Below are positions 44,805-53,171 of a DNA stretch of 64,000 nt, piece by piece. Each line of letters begins with the position of its first letter. Within the stretch, counting starts at the first letter, position 1. Location of the stretch: the IMG/VR virus record IMGVR_UViG_3300028827_000100, positions 41,879-105,878 of that record; one strand, 5' to 3'. The notes below the pieces were generated by a model. It was not told where the DNA came from and made no database searches. It saw only the letters and a program-made list of their open reading frames with translations. Source of the DNA: a virus. The translations under genes were made by a program, and so were the position numbers.

Positions 44805-45605
44805 ATGGAGCTGAATAAAAAATTAAGGAGTAAAATAGAGAAATATATTTATTATGAGGATGAAAATGTTTTATTGTTGCACGGGAACTCATTTGAGATA
44901 TTACCCATGTTTGATAATATTGTTTTTGAACTTGTGTTGACGGATCCACCTTATGATTTTGGGAATAGAATTTTGGGTGGTGGCTTCTATAAGTCCGGTG
45001 TGAAAGGTGGCAGAAAATATTTAAAGAAGCTAAAAAAATTGAATAGTGTCAAATTTAATCCAAAATTATTTCTGGATATGTTCAAGTATAGGCAAGGCGT
45101 CTTTTTCTGCAATAAAAAACTGTTACCAGAATATATTAAACATGTCTTGAAAAGAAAGATGTCGTATGATATACATTTTATGTGGAAGGAAAATCCAATA
45201 CCAGCAAAGAGCAATCATTTTATGAGTGATGTTGAATATATCGTTTTTATAAAATTTAAAAAGGCGTATTTCAATCAACATAATAGTATTGAGGATTATA
45301 AGAAGGTATTTAGAACTGTTAGTAAGGCAAACAATCTTCATCCGGCGGAAAAGCCAGTGGCCGTAATGGAGAAATATGTTAGAGTGTTATGTCCAGAGGG
45401 TGAAATTGTATTCGACCCATTTATTGGTTCTGGCGCTACTGCAATTGCGTCTGTATGCAATGGAAGGAAGTGTATAGGAATAGAGAAAGATAAGAAATAT
45501 CTCGATATAACAATACAAAGACTTCAAACAGTCACAAACAGTTTTCTGTCTATTGGGAAAAGTAAAAAAGGGTGGAGGCCAACCAAAAGCATGTTTGGAG
45601 CATAA
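44805..45605 (+). CDS. DNA (N4-cytosine or N6-adenine) methyltransferase
   Basis: The 266-residue protein has DPPY (47-50) near the N-terminus and FDPFIGSGATAIASVCNGRK near the C-terminus, so the order is motif IV then motif I (beta class). HPAEKPVAVMEKYVRVL between them is typical of this class. No restriction endonuclease lies next to it, so it likely protects or marks phage DNA rather than being part of a restriction system. The start follows GGGGGAGGT. Confidence 0.88.
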   Translation: MELNKKLRSKIEKYIYYEDENVLLLHGNSFEILPMFDNIVFELVLTDPPYDFGNRILGGGFYKSGVKGGRKYLKKLKKLNSVKFNPKLFLDMFKYRQGVFFCNKKLLPEYIKHVLKRKMSYDIHFMWKENPIPAKSNHFMSDVEYIVFIKFKKAYFNQHNSIEDYKKVFRTVSKANNLHPAEKPVAVMEKYVRVLCPEGEIVFDPFIGSGATAIASVCNGRKCIGIEKDKKYLDITIQRLQTVTNSFLSIGKSKKGWRPTKSMFGA

Positions 45606-45606
45606 A

Positions 45607-46575
45607 ATGTTTGACCTTGTTTCTTATATAGAGTCAATAGGTGTGGATTACAAGCCAAGCGGTACTAATATTATGAAAAATCACATTGGTATCAATTGCA
45701 TGTTTTGTGGTGACGATCCTACCTATCATTTGAATGTAAAAGTGGATGGGACTCATGCCCTGTGTTTTAGGTGTGGTAAGAGGCTATTTGGGCCGTATGC
45801 AATACTTAAAATATTTGAGGGGGATATAACAAGATACAGGTATGCGGAAATAATACAGGAATATCCGTTTGACGGGGAAGTGGATGAACGTAACTATGAT
45901 GATTCTGACGGTGAAATAATAACACGCCGCAGGATATTTAGGACTGTATGGAATGATTTTAAATCCTTCACTTTCAATAGTAAGAAGGAAAGAAAGTTTT
46001 TGAAATATTTGAAGGGGAGGCATATAAGGAAAGACACAATCAAGAGTCTCGATATTAGATGGGCTGATAATGGAATATATAAGAACAGGGTCATTATACC
46101 CATAAGGCATCATGATGATGGAGAGGTTGTCAATTTTGTTGCAAGGTCTATATTCAAACAGGTTGAGCCAAAGTATAGGAATTGTCCTAATGATATTTGT
46201 GTATATACGGCTGGGAAGGTTTTGTTCGGGCTGTATGAATCAGGAGACTTAATAAAAAATAAGAATATGCTCGTAGTATGCGAGGGCGTGTTTGATTCTA
46301 TCAGATTAATTCAGGAAGGTGTGCCGTCTGTGGCTATTCTGAAAAAAGTAATAGCTGACGGTCAAATGGAAATTCTTTCTGGATTGGACAGGGGGATAAA
46401 AGTCATTCTCATGCTCGACAGTGAAGTTGATGAAACCGACAGGGATAAGATAGCAATATCATTATCAGAACTTTTTCATACGGTGATAAATGCAAAGTTG
46501 TCCGAGGGCGATCCGGCTGAAATGAGTGTTGATGATATTAAAGCATTGTTGTTGAAGCTAAAAAAATGGAGGTGA
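45607..46575 (+). CDS. DNA primase (zinc-binding and TOPRIM domains)
   Basis: I chose ATG 45607, after the methyltransferase stop; an in-frame start at 45553 lies inside that gene. The 322-residue protein has an N-terminal zinc-finger segment HIGINCMFCGDDPTYHLNV (C31, C34) and ALCFRCGKR (C53, C56), as in T7 gp4 and DnaG-type primases. The C-terminal TOPRIM has VVCEGVFD (E225) and LMLDSEVD (D270). It makes RNA primers and would work with the separate DnaB-like helicase. It lacks a helicase domain. Confidence 0.9.
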   Translation: MFDLVSYIESIGVDYKPSGTNIMKNHIGINCMFCGDDPTYHLNVKVDGTHALCFRCGKRLFGPYAILKIFEGDITRYRYAEIIQEYPFDGEVDERNYDDSDGEIITRRRIFRTVWNDFKSFTFNSKKERKFLKYLKGRHIRKDTIKSLDIRWADNGIYKNRVIIPIRHHDDGEVVNFVARSIFKQVEPKYRNCPNDICVYTAGKVLFGLYESGDLIKNKNMLVVCEGVFDSIRLIQEGVPSVAILKKVIADGQMEILSGLDRGIKVILMLDSEVDETDRDKIAISLSELFHTVINAKLSEGDPAEMSVDDIKALLLKLKKWR

Positions 46576-46578
46576 GTT

Positions 46579-46611
46579 GTGAAACAAAAAAACTCTCTTT
46601 TTGACGTTTGA
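46579..46611 (+). CDS. Possible micro-ORF with a clamp-binding-like peptide
   Basis: GGAGG at 46568-46572 lies 6 bases before GTG at 46579, opening a 10-codon frame MKQKNSLFDV. It is in the same frame as the primase and separated from its TGA by one codon, so readthrough would also add this peptide to the primase. The pattern Q-x-x-S-L-F resembles the beta-clamp-binding site of E. coli delta (QAMSLF). No other evidence supports expression. Confidence 0.25.
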   Translation: MKQKNSLFDV

Positions 46612-46653
46612 TAAGCAATAAGTATTTTTTATACAATTTAAAGAATTTTTAAA

Positions 46654-46682
46654 TTGACAGTGTTGCTTGAATGTTGTAAAAT
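46654..46682 (+). promoter_or_regulatory. Sigma70 promoter of the histone-like gene
   Basis: TTGACA (46654-46659), a 17-base spacer and TAAAAT (46677-46682) form a near-consensus sigma70 promoter in an AT-rich region. Transcription would begin near 46689, 24 bases before the gene start. Confidence 0.88.
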
Positions 46683-46712
46683 ATAAGCAAGAAAAAAGAA
46701 AGGAGGATGTAT

Positions 46713-47033
46713 ATGAAGATTAAGAAGATTGCAAAGAAGACCGCAAAGAAGAAGGATGCAAAGAAGAAGGATGCAAAGAAGAAGGACGCAAAGAAGGTCG
46801 CAAAGAAGGTCGCAAAGAAGGTCGCAAAGAGGGAGACCTACGCCTCCCTTTTCAGGGAGGGGACGCTTTCACACAGCGTTGCCCTCCTCCTTGATAAGGG
46901 GGAAAAGAAGGCGAAAATTGTCGCCTTCATAAGGAGGAAGAGAGGGTGCGACACACCCGTCGCTTCACACCACTTCCGGGGAATATTGTCGTCCATTCGC
47001 AGGAAGGGGGTTACTGTGGAAATGCCACAGTAA
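46713..47033 (+). CDS. Histone H1-like Lys/Ala-repeat DNA-binding protein
   Basis: I chose ATG 46713, 6 bases after AGGAGG; the in-frame ATG at 46707 is too close to it. The 106-residue protein begins with KKIAKKTAKKKDAKKKD-type repeats up to about residue 40, then a globular, basic C-terminal part (SHSVALLLDKGEKKAKIVAF ...) of mixed helix. The repeats resemble bacterial and phage histone H1-like tails and would coat DNA. It has its own promoter and a tetraloop terminator and is a monocistronic unit between two replication operons. Confidence 0.8.
   Translation: MKIKKIAKKTAKKKDAKKKDAKKKDAKKVAKKVAKKVAKRETYASLFREGTLSHSVALLLDKGEKKAKIVAFIRRKRGCDTPVASHHFRGILSSIRRKGVTVEMPQ
46743..46829 (+). repeat. 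Tandem 15- and 12-base repeats encoding KKKDA and KKVA
   Basis: Three copies of a 15-base unit (gcaaagaagaaggatt-type, each ending gatgc or gacgc) are followed by three copies of a 12-base unit (caaagaaggtcg). They encode the Lys/Ala tail and are a hot spot for expansion and contraction. Confidence 0.85.
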
Positions 47034-47055
47034 TCCCCCTCCTCAATCCACCCGC

Positions 47056-47081
47056 AAGCCCCGCTTCGGCGGGGCTTTTTT
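47056..47081 (+). terminator. Rho-independent terminator with a TTCG tetraloop
   Basis: AAGCCCCGC (47056-47064), loop TTCG (47065-47068) and GCGGGGCTT (47069-47077), then T up to 47081. This very stable hairpin ends the histone-like transcription unit. Confidence 0.96.
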
Positions 47082-47119
47082 ATTGCGCAAAACTAAACTA
47101 ACTTTTAGGAGGTAAAAAA

Positions 47120-47383
47120 ATGGCTTGTAGACCGTCGTTTAACATATGGTTTTTAATGCGGCACCTGTGGTGGTGGAAGCAAAATGCTTTCTCAATAACA
47201 TGGTGGAAAACTGCAATCACATCAGGGTATCTCTGGAAAGATTCTGTTAGCTGTTATATTTACCGCTGGATAATATGCCCGCTGAAGGGCCATCAAGACC
47301 CTGTGTTGCTTGATGAAGAATCATTGTGTGACGGCGAAGCAAAAGTTTTTTGTTTTGCTTGTCAAAAGTATTTAGATTCCTGA
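47120..47383 (+). CDS. Trp-rich small protein with a cysteine/histidine motif (87 aa)
   Basis: The ATG follows TTAGGAGGTAAAAAAA. Eight Trp residues lie in the first 50 residues (LWWWKQ, TWWKT), followed by CPLKGH and, near the end, FCFACQKYL, a possible zinc site. The Trp-rich part could be a membrane-surface helix. I do not recognise it; no transmembrane helix is clear. Confidence 0.65.
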   Translation: MACRPSFNIWFLMRHLWWWKQNAFSITWWKTAITSGYLWKDSVSCYIYRWIICPLKGHQDPVLLDEESLCDGEAKVFCFACQKYLDS

Positions 47384-47404
47384 ATAAAAGGAGAATTGCA
47401 AATA

Positions 47405-47593
47405 ATGAAACTTCTGTATTTAGAGATAGATAATTGCACAAAATGCCCTCATTTTGCTCATGAGTCGTTTTCTGATTGTTCGCATAAGGCGGGCTATTTT
47501 TGTTCTCTTTCAGGCAAACGAATTGCGAATGAGGATGATTACAAGTTGGGCATGTCGATTCCGAACTGGTGTGAATTGCCAGACAAAGATTAA
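47405..47593 (+). CDS. Small cysteine-rich protein (62 aa)
   Basis: I chose ATG 47405, 11 bases after AAGGAG; TTG at 47396 is the alternative. The product has CTKCPHF, CSH, FCSL and NWCEL, five cysteines and several histidines in 62 residues, likely a zinc-binding domain. It lies before the clamp gene. Function unknown. Confidence 0.65.
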   Translation: MKLLYLEIDNCTKCPHFAHESFSDCSHKAGYFCSLSGKRIANEDDYKLGMSIPNWCELPDKD

Positions 47594-47608
47594 AGGAGGT
47601 AAAAAACA

Positions 47609-48706
47609 ATGAAATGTGGAGAACTGCAAAAAATTCTTAAAAAGGTTAAAGTTGTGATGTCAGAGCAATCTTTGTCAAAACCTCGCATATCTTTCGATGG
47701 AAAGAGGTTGATAGCGTGTAATGGAACTGTATATATTTCGTTACCTTTTGAGGGTGATATATCATCTTGTATTGTAGATTATAAAACTATATCGTCTATA
47801 ATTAATGGCATATCACAGGTAAAGAAAATCAAGATGTACACCAAATCTGAAATGCTGATTATAAAAGCCGGTATGTCAACTTTCAAAATACCACTTGTTA
47901 CTGGCGAAGAAATTGCTACTTTCAATGCTATGGTTGACAGTATCAAGAAAAAGAAAACAGAGAAGACAATTATGATGACAGGCAGTGCATGGTCTTTACT
48001 TGATAAAATGCTCCCATATTCAGTTCCGAAATTTGGGACAATGTATCCGTCTGGCGTTTATGTTTACAAAGGAAATTTCATTACACACAATGGTGTAGTT
48101 GGAATGATTGCAGGAGCGGATGTATCAAAATCTGAAAGATTTTTTATACCGCATATTTTTTGCAAAGCAGTAATGGGCGCGTATGAAGATGAGGGTGTGC
48201 CAAGTGCAAAAATTGGCATAGGTGATGATGTGATGAGTTTTAAAAAATCGGATATAGTTATTTTGAGCACTCTTGTGAAAGATTTGAACATAAGCACGTT
48301 TGAATTGATAGGCGATATTGTAAAACATGCAAAGAAAATTTCAAAGAATGGAAAGAATGCCATACAGATAAATGATAAATTTAAAAGGGAAGTGGGCTAT
48401 ATGGATTTGGTTCTTGCGCAGGAAAGTTCGGAATATGACCGGGTTGGCACAGTTAGTATCGAAAATGGGAAAGCTGTTTTTACTGTTGATAGTGCTCAAT
48501 GCAACTATCATGGCGTGTTGAAAGTCGAAAACAAATCAGCAAAGTGGGATGCTAAATTTCATGTATCTTTGGCATTGCCACTCATAAATGATTGCAACAG
48601 GGTTACGCTCGTTAAATATGAAAAGATAAATGTTTTATATTTAAACAATGAATCTTTTGATATTGTGGTTGCGACTATCAAAGACAGGGAAGGTGAAAAA
48701 GAATGA
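47609..48706 (+). CDS. DNA polymerase sliding clamp (DnaN-like)
   Basis: The 365-residue protein is the same length as bacterial DnaN and is encoded directly before the DnaE-type polymerase, with an ATGA overlap. It has the three-part alternation of helices and strands of a beta clamp (for example MKCGELQKILKKVKVVMSEQ at the start, and FIPHIFCKAVMGAYEDEG in the second third). No single catalytic motif exists in the family, so the call rests on length, layout and context. It would tether the polymerase to DNA. Confidence 0.7.
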   Translation: MKCGELQKILKKVKVVMSEQSLSKPRISFDGKRLIACNGTVYISLPFEGDISSCIVDYKTISSIINGISQVKKIKMYTKSEMLIIKAGMSTFKIPLVTGEEIATFNAMVDSIKKKKTEKTIMMTGSAWSLLDKMLPYSVPKFGTMYPSGVYVYKGNFITHNGVVGMIAGADVSKSERFFIPHIFCKAVMGAYEDEGVPSAKIGIGDDVMSFKKSDIVILSTLVKDLNISTFELIGDIVKHAKKISKNGKNAIQINDKFKREVGYMDLVLAQESSEYDRVGTVSIENGKAVFTVDSAQCNYHGVLKVENKSAKWDAKFHVSLALPLINDCNRVTLVKYEKINVLYLNNESFDIVVATIKDREGEKE

Positions 48707-51700
48707 TACACCTCCATGTACATTCAGATTACAGTCTGCTTGATGGGTTGTGTAAAATAGACTCTCTTTTCGAGAAAGCAAAAGAGGCTGAACACGAGGC
48801 GATTGCAATAACAGACCACGGCAATCTTGATTGCTATGTTAAAGCCTTGAAAGCATCTCAAAAATACGGGGTTAAATATATACCTGCTGTTGAGATGTAT
48901 CTTGCAAACAACGTTCATAAAGTTGAGCCGAAAGAAAAATACAGGCATTTATGCCTGTACGCCCTTAACATGGATGGGTTGTCAGAGCTGTTCAGAATAC
49001 TTGGGTATGCAAATCAGAAGTTTGTAAGAAAGCCTATTGTGGATATTGATACTTTAACAAAAGATTTTGACCTTACAAACATTGCCGTGAGCACGGCGTG
49101 TTTGTATGGTATATTGTCGTATAACAACTGTGAAGAACAGATAGAAAAACTCATTGATGCCACAGACAATCTGTTTATTGAAATAATGCCGCACAACATT
49201 GATGAACAGGTACAAATGAACGAAAGGGCTGTTTTTGTAGCGGAAGACTACAACCTTCCGCTAATAGCAACTAATGATGTTCATTATATAGAAGCAGAGC
49301 ACGTGAACAGTCACGATGTTTTGCTTGCAATAAACACAAACAGAAAAGTAAATGACAAGGACAGGTTCAGGTTCAAGATACGTTCATTATATTACTGTAC
49401 TGAAGATGAGATGCTGAAGATGTTTAGAAAACAAAAATCAGTCAGGATTGCAACTGCTGTTAAAGCCATTGATAATACCAATCGCCTGTGTGAACTTGTT
49501 GATTTTAAATCTTTTGGTGGATATGGTGTAGAGTTAAATGTTTCAGGGTATAAGAGAAAGAATTTTATGCGTCTGATAGAGATGAGATTCAGAAACATTC
49601 TCAAGAAAATTCCTGCGCACAAAAAAGAGATTTACAGGGAAAGACTAAAAAAGGAGCTTGATTTGATTGTAAGAAAAAAATTTGATACGTATTTTTACGT
49701 TGTTTATGACATTATAAAATATGCAAGAAACAATGGAATTTATGTGGGATGCGGTCGTGGAAGCGTTGGCGGGTCACTACTTGCATATGTACTTGGAATA
49801 ACAACGGTTGACCCTATTAAATTTGGCCTGTCCTTTGAAAGGTTTATTGCAGAAGACAGAATAGATTTGCCGGATATAGATATGGATTTTGAAGATAGAA
49901 AGAGAGATATTGTTATACAGTATATATCTGAAAAATATGGAAGGGATGGGACGTGTAACATTTCAACATTCGGTCAGTTGAAACCGAAAGGTGTTATAAG
50001 GGATGTGGCAAGAATACATGACGTTTCACGCAAAGACATAGACATGGTTTCAAAAAATCTTATCAAGGTTTCAGATGACGACAACGTTGAAAAACTTGCA
50101 GAGGAGAATGAAGTTGTTGCAGATTTTTTCATGAAATACCCGGAGCTACTTGAACATTCAAAGAATCTCGAAAACGTCATTCGCAATTCCGGTGTTCATG
50201 CCGCTGGGATAGTTGTGTGCGAACAGGACATAAATGAAACGGGGAGGGGGTATCTTGTAAAGAGAAACAATAAGTATGTGTTAAACTGGGATAAAGATGA
50301 TGCAGAGTATATGGGCTTTATCAAATATGATATTCTTGGCCTTAATACTTTAACGGTTATTTCTGAATGTATAAGGCTTATAGAGGAGAGGCATGGTGAA
50401 TTTGTAGACGTATACAGTTTGCCCCTGAATGACAGGAAAACTCTCTCTCTTTTTGAGAAGGGTGATACTACTGGAGTATTCCAGTTTTCATCGGGTGGAA
50501 TGAAACAGCTTTTAAAGAATTTTGGCATAGATAAGTTTCACGACCTATGCGTTATCAATGCGTTATACAGGCCCGGTACTCTTGGCGGGGGTATTCACGA
50601 AAAATATATTTCAGTAAAACGTGGTGAGGATGAACCTAATTTTTATGGCTCTGAAGCATACAGAAGGGTAACAAAGAATACTTATGGATTCATTATTTAT
50701 CAGGAACAGTTACTAAAAGTTTTTACCGAATTTGGATTTACATATTCGGAAGCAGATAAGATAAGAAAGATATGCTCTAAAAAGAAGGGTAAAAGTGAAA
50801 TAGTTAAATACAAGAAAAGGTTTGTAGAGTATGCAGTAAAAAATGCTGGTATGAAAAAGAGTGATGCATCGGACTTATTTGATACTCTCGAAAATTTTGC
50901 CGAATATGCGTTTAACCTTGCCCATGCAACGGAATATGCAATGATAGGATACTGGACTGCATATTTAAAATGTCATTATTACGATGAGTATATGCAGTCT
51001 CTTTTGACATATGGCAGTGAACACAACAGGCAGGAATATATAGATGAATTAATGAGCAGGGGATACAAATTTAGAAATGTGAATATAAACAGGTCAAGTG
51101 CTATAGATTGGGTTGTTTTGGATGGAGAAGTTTATCTTCCCTTTATTTCAATCCTTGGAATAGGGGAAAAGGCCGCCCGTGTTCTTGAGCAAGCGAGAAA
51201 TCTGCATGGAGAAATCAGTACGCCGGAACAACTCTTTCAGGTTGTCCCGGACAGAAAAGCGGTAAATAAAAGGATTGTGAATTTGCTTATTGATGCAGGT
51301 GCTTTTGATGACAATTCTAAAATAAAAAAGGAAATGCTCAAAGTAAAAATAACATTTGCAGAAGAAGTGCTTGATTTATACAGGAGATGGTTGTCTTCGA
51401 ACAATGCGGGTCTTGTTAAGGTGCAAAAGAAACTCAAAGATGGGAAGAAAGTGATAGTTAATTTTGTAGAGGACGATTTGAATGAGAATGTTTTTGTGAA
51501 TGTCAAACACGATACTTATGCCTCTATTGCAGAAGGTGATTTGTATTATGCCGGTTTTTCTGGTAAAAACATGCTTGGCATTGCTACAACAGAACAAATG
51601 CGCAAGCTCGAACTTGATTCTACCGGAGCGAATATACAGGTTATATCAGGAATTGAAGATGCAAGTGTGGTCAGAAGAAAGATTAAGAAATGTTCAAGGT

Positions 51701-52224
51701 GTCAATTGAGAAGTGAGTGTAGAGAGCCTGTGGCAGGTGAATACAACAGTAATATTCTGCTTGTGGGGGAGGCTCCGGGGAGAGATGAGGACAGGTATGG
51801 AAAGCCGTTTGTCGGGAAAGCCGGACAATTGCTGTTTAAAGTTCTTGGGAAATATGGTGTAGAAAGGTCAGATGTGAGCATAATAAATACGGTTAAGTGT
51901 TGGCCGTCAAAAACAAAAACGCCAGACAGTGAACACGTGAAAGCATGTAAAAGCCACTTTGTAAGGGAAATAAAACATATAGAGCCGGTTATAATTTTAT
52001 CTCTTGGCTCTATCGCATCAAAAGTTTTAAGTGACAACGATTCATTCAAGATAACTGAAAACGCTGGCACTTGTGAATATAATGACAAGATAGGGGCATG
52101 GGTTATGTATTGTCTTCACCCTTCCCATGTATTGAGGGGATATGAAAAGGACAGGGTAAAGTTGTTTACAGAGACTATAAGGTCTTTTGTTGAGAAAATA
52201 ATATTTTTAAATGGAGGCGAATAA
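48703..52224 (+). CDS. DnaE-type DNA polymerase III alpha fused to a family-4 uracil-DNA glycosylase
   Basis: The 1173-residue protein has an N-terminal PHP domain (HLHVHSDYSLLDG, ITDHGN, PAVEMY, TACLYG, NDVHY) whose metal ligands look intact. The polymerase core follows with GRGSVGGS (351-358) and the catalytic Asp D391/D393 (LPDIDMDF) and D543 (KYDILGLN). A helix-hairpin-helix (ILGIGEKAARVLE) lies near 817. After about residue 870 the usual OB and tau-binding domains are replaced by a short region and a C-terminal UDG domain: CSRCQL (C997, C1000), GEAPGRDEDRYGKPFVGKAG (1022-1041), NTVKC (C1066), C1082 and LHPSHVL (H1139). These match family-4 UDGs with a 4Fe-4S cluster. It would replicate the genome and excise uracil from it. 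No separate proofreading exonuclease was seen. Confidence 0.93.
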   Translation: MIHLHVHSDYSLLDGLCKIDSLFEKAKEAEHEAIAITDHGNLDCYVKALKASQKYGVKYIPAVEMYLANNVHKVEPKEKYRHLCLYALNMDGLSELFRILGYANQKFVRKPIVDIDTLTKDFDLTNIAVSTACLYGILSYNNCEEQIEKLIDATDNLFIEIMPHNIDEQVQMNERAVFVAEDYNLPLIATNDVHYIEAEHVNSHDVLLAINTNRKVNDKDRFRFKIRSLYYCTEDEMLKMFRKQKSVRIATAVKAIDNTNRLCELVDFKSFGGYGVELNVSGYKRKNFMRLIEMRFRNILKKIPAHKKEIYRERLKKELDLIVRKKFDTYFYVVYDIIKYARNNGIYVGCGRGSVGGSLLAYVLGITTVDPIKFGLSFERFIAEDRIDLPDIDMDFEDRKRDIVIQYISEKYGRDGTCNISTFGQLKPKGVIRDVARIHDVSRKDIDMVSKNLIKVSDDDNVEKLAEENEVVADFFMKYPELLEHSKNLENVIRNSGVHAAGIVVCEQDINETGRGYLVKRNNKYVLNWDKDDAEYMGFIKYDILGLNTLTVISECIRLIEERHGEFVDVYSLPLNDRKTLSLFEKGDTTGVFQFSSGGMKQLLKNFGIDKFHDLCVINALYRPGTLGGGIHEKYISVKRGEDEPNFYGSEAYRRVTKNTYGFIIYQEQLLKVFTEFGFTYSEADKIRKICSKKKGKSEIVKYKKRFVEYAVKNAGMKKSDASDLFDTLENFAEYAFNLAHATEYAMIGYWTAYLKCHYYDEYMQSLLTYGSEHNRQEYIDELMSRGYKFRNVNINRSSAIDWVVLDGEVYLPFISILGIGEKAARVLEQARNLHGEISTPEQLFQVVPDRKAVNKRIVNLLIDAGAFDDNSKIKKEMLKVKITFAEEVLDLYRRWLSSNNAGLVKVQKKLKDGKKVIVNFVEDDLNENVFVNVKHDTYASIAEGDLYYAGFSGKNMLGIATTEQMRKLELDSTGANIQVISGIEDASVVRRKIKKCSRCQLRSECREPVAGEYNSNILLVGEAPGRDEDRYGKPFVGKAGQLLFKVLGKYGVERSDVSIINTVKCWPSKTKTPDSEHVKACKSHFVREIKHIEPVIILSLGSIASKVLSDNDSFKITENAGTCEYNDKIGAWVMYCLHPSHVLRGYEKDRVKLFTETIRSFVEKIIFLNGGE

Positions 52225-53171
52225 TGTTTCATACTAAATACAGACCAAAAAATCTCCTTCAGTTTTATGGTAATGAAGAAGTTGTATCGGCAATAAAATT
52301 GATGCTGAAAGACGAAATCAAGCCGTATGCTTTTCTTATCACGGGTGAAAAGGGGACTGGGAAAACAACACTTGCAAGAATAATAGCAAAGAAACTTGGT
52401 GCAAGTGATTTAAGTTTGACGGAATTAAACTCTGCCGATATGAGAGGTATAGATACTTCAAGAGAAATAATAAATACATCTGCATATTCAACTTTTTTCG
52501 GCGATGTCAGGGTATATATATTTGACGAAGCTCATTCACAAACAAGGGAGGCGCAGGAAGCATTATTGAAATTACTTGAGTCGCCACCACGGAGAACACA
52601 CTACATTTTTTGCACAACAAATCCAGAAAAAATGCTTGATACTCTCAAGAGGAGATGCGTTCATTATCATTTAAAACCTCTCTCTTTCGATGAAAGAAAA
52701 AGGTTGTTTGATACTGTTGCTAAAAAGGAAAAGATAGAATATGACGATGATGTAAGAGAGCTTATTGTGGAAGAATCTCTTGGCAATCCTTCAATGTTGT
52801 TGTTGTATATGTATGAGTGTAGGGGATTAACGTATGAACAGGCCAGAAGTGTTATCAGGAGTCACGTGGACGATACAGACGAAGACATTATAGAACTTTG
52901 CAGAATGTTTCTGAAACCTCAAAGGATGAAGTGGAGTAAAATCATATCTGCTATTGACGCTATTCTTGAGAGGGTTTCGGCTGAAACGTTAAGGTTGACT
53001 ATGTATAGCTATTACACTACCATGTTAAAAAAAGCGAAAACTGACGAAGACATTTTATTTTCAATAGCCATACTTGAAGAAATTGACAGCCCGGTTTACG
53101 ACAATGCTAATGGGAATAGAAGGATTATATATATGCTTGCCCGTGTTTATGCCACATTGAAAGGTCTATAA
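52224..53171 (+). CDS. Clamp loader ATPase (DnaX/RFC-like)
   Basis: The 315-residue AAA+ protein has Walker A GEKGTGKT (41-48), DEAH (101-104) and a TTNPEKML segment. RRC (143-145) stands at the place of the SRC arginine finger. It lacks the zinc-binding cysteines of bacterial DnaX. It overlaps the polymerase stop as TAATG and loads the clamp onto primed DNA. I see no delta or delta-prime gene in the window, so it may form a homo-oligomer, or the partners may be elsewhere. Confidence 0.88.
   Translation: MFHTKYRPKNLLQFYGNEEVVSAIKLMLKDEIKPYAFLITGEKGTGKTTLARIIAKKLGASDLSLTELNSADMRGIDTSREIINTSAYSTFFGDVRVYIFDEAHSQTREAQEALLKLLESPPRRTHYIFCTTNPEKMLDTLKRRCVHYHLKPLSFDERKRLFDTVAKKEKIEYDDDVRELIVEESLGNPSMLLLYMYECRGLTYEQARSVIRSHVDDTDEDIIELCRMFLKPQRMKWSKIISAIDAILERVSAETLRLTMYSYYTTMLKKAKTDEDILFSIAILEEIDSPVYDNANGNRRIIYMLARVYATLKGL

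Noticed and set aside
44805-45605. Complete restriction-modification system
   Set aside because: No endonuclease or specificity gene lies beside the methyltransferase; neighbours are the SNF2-like protein and primase.
46743-46829. Short tandem repeats as a CRISPR array
   Set aside because: The units are 12-15 bases, directly adjacent, without spacers, and lie in frame inside a protein-coding gene.
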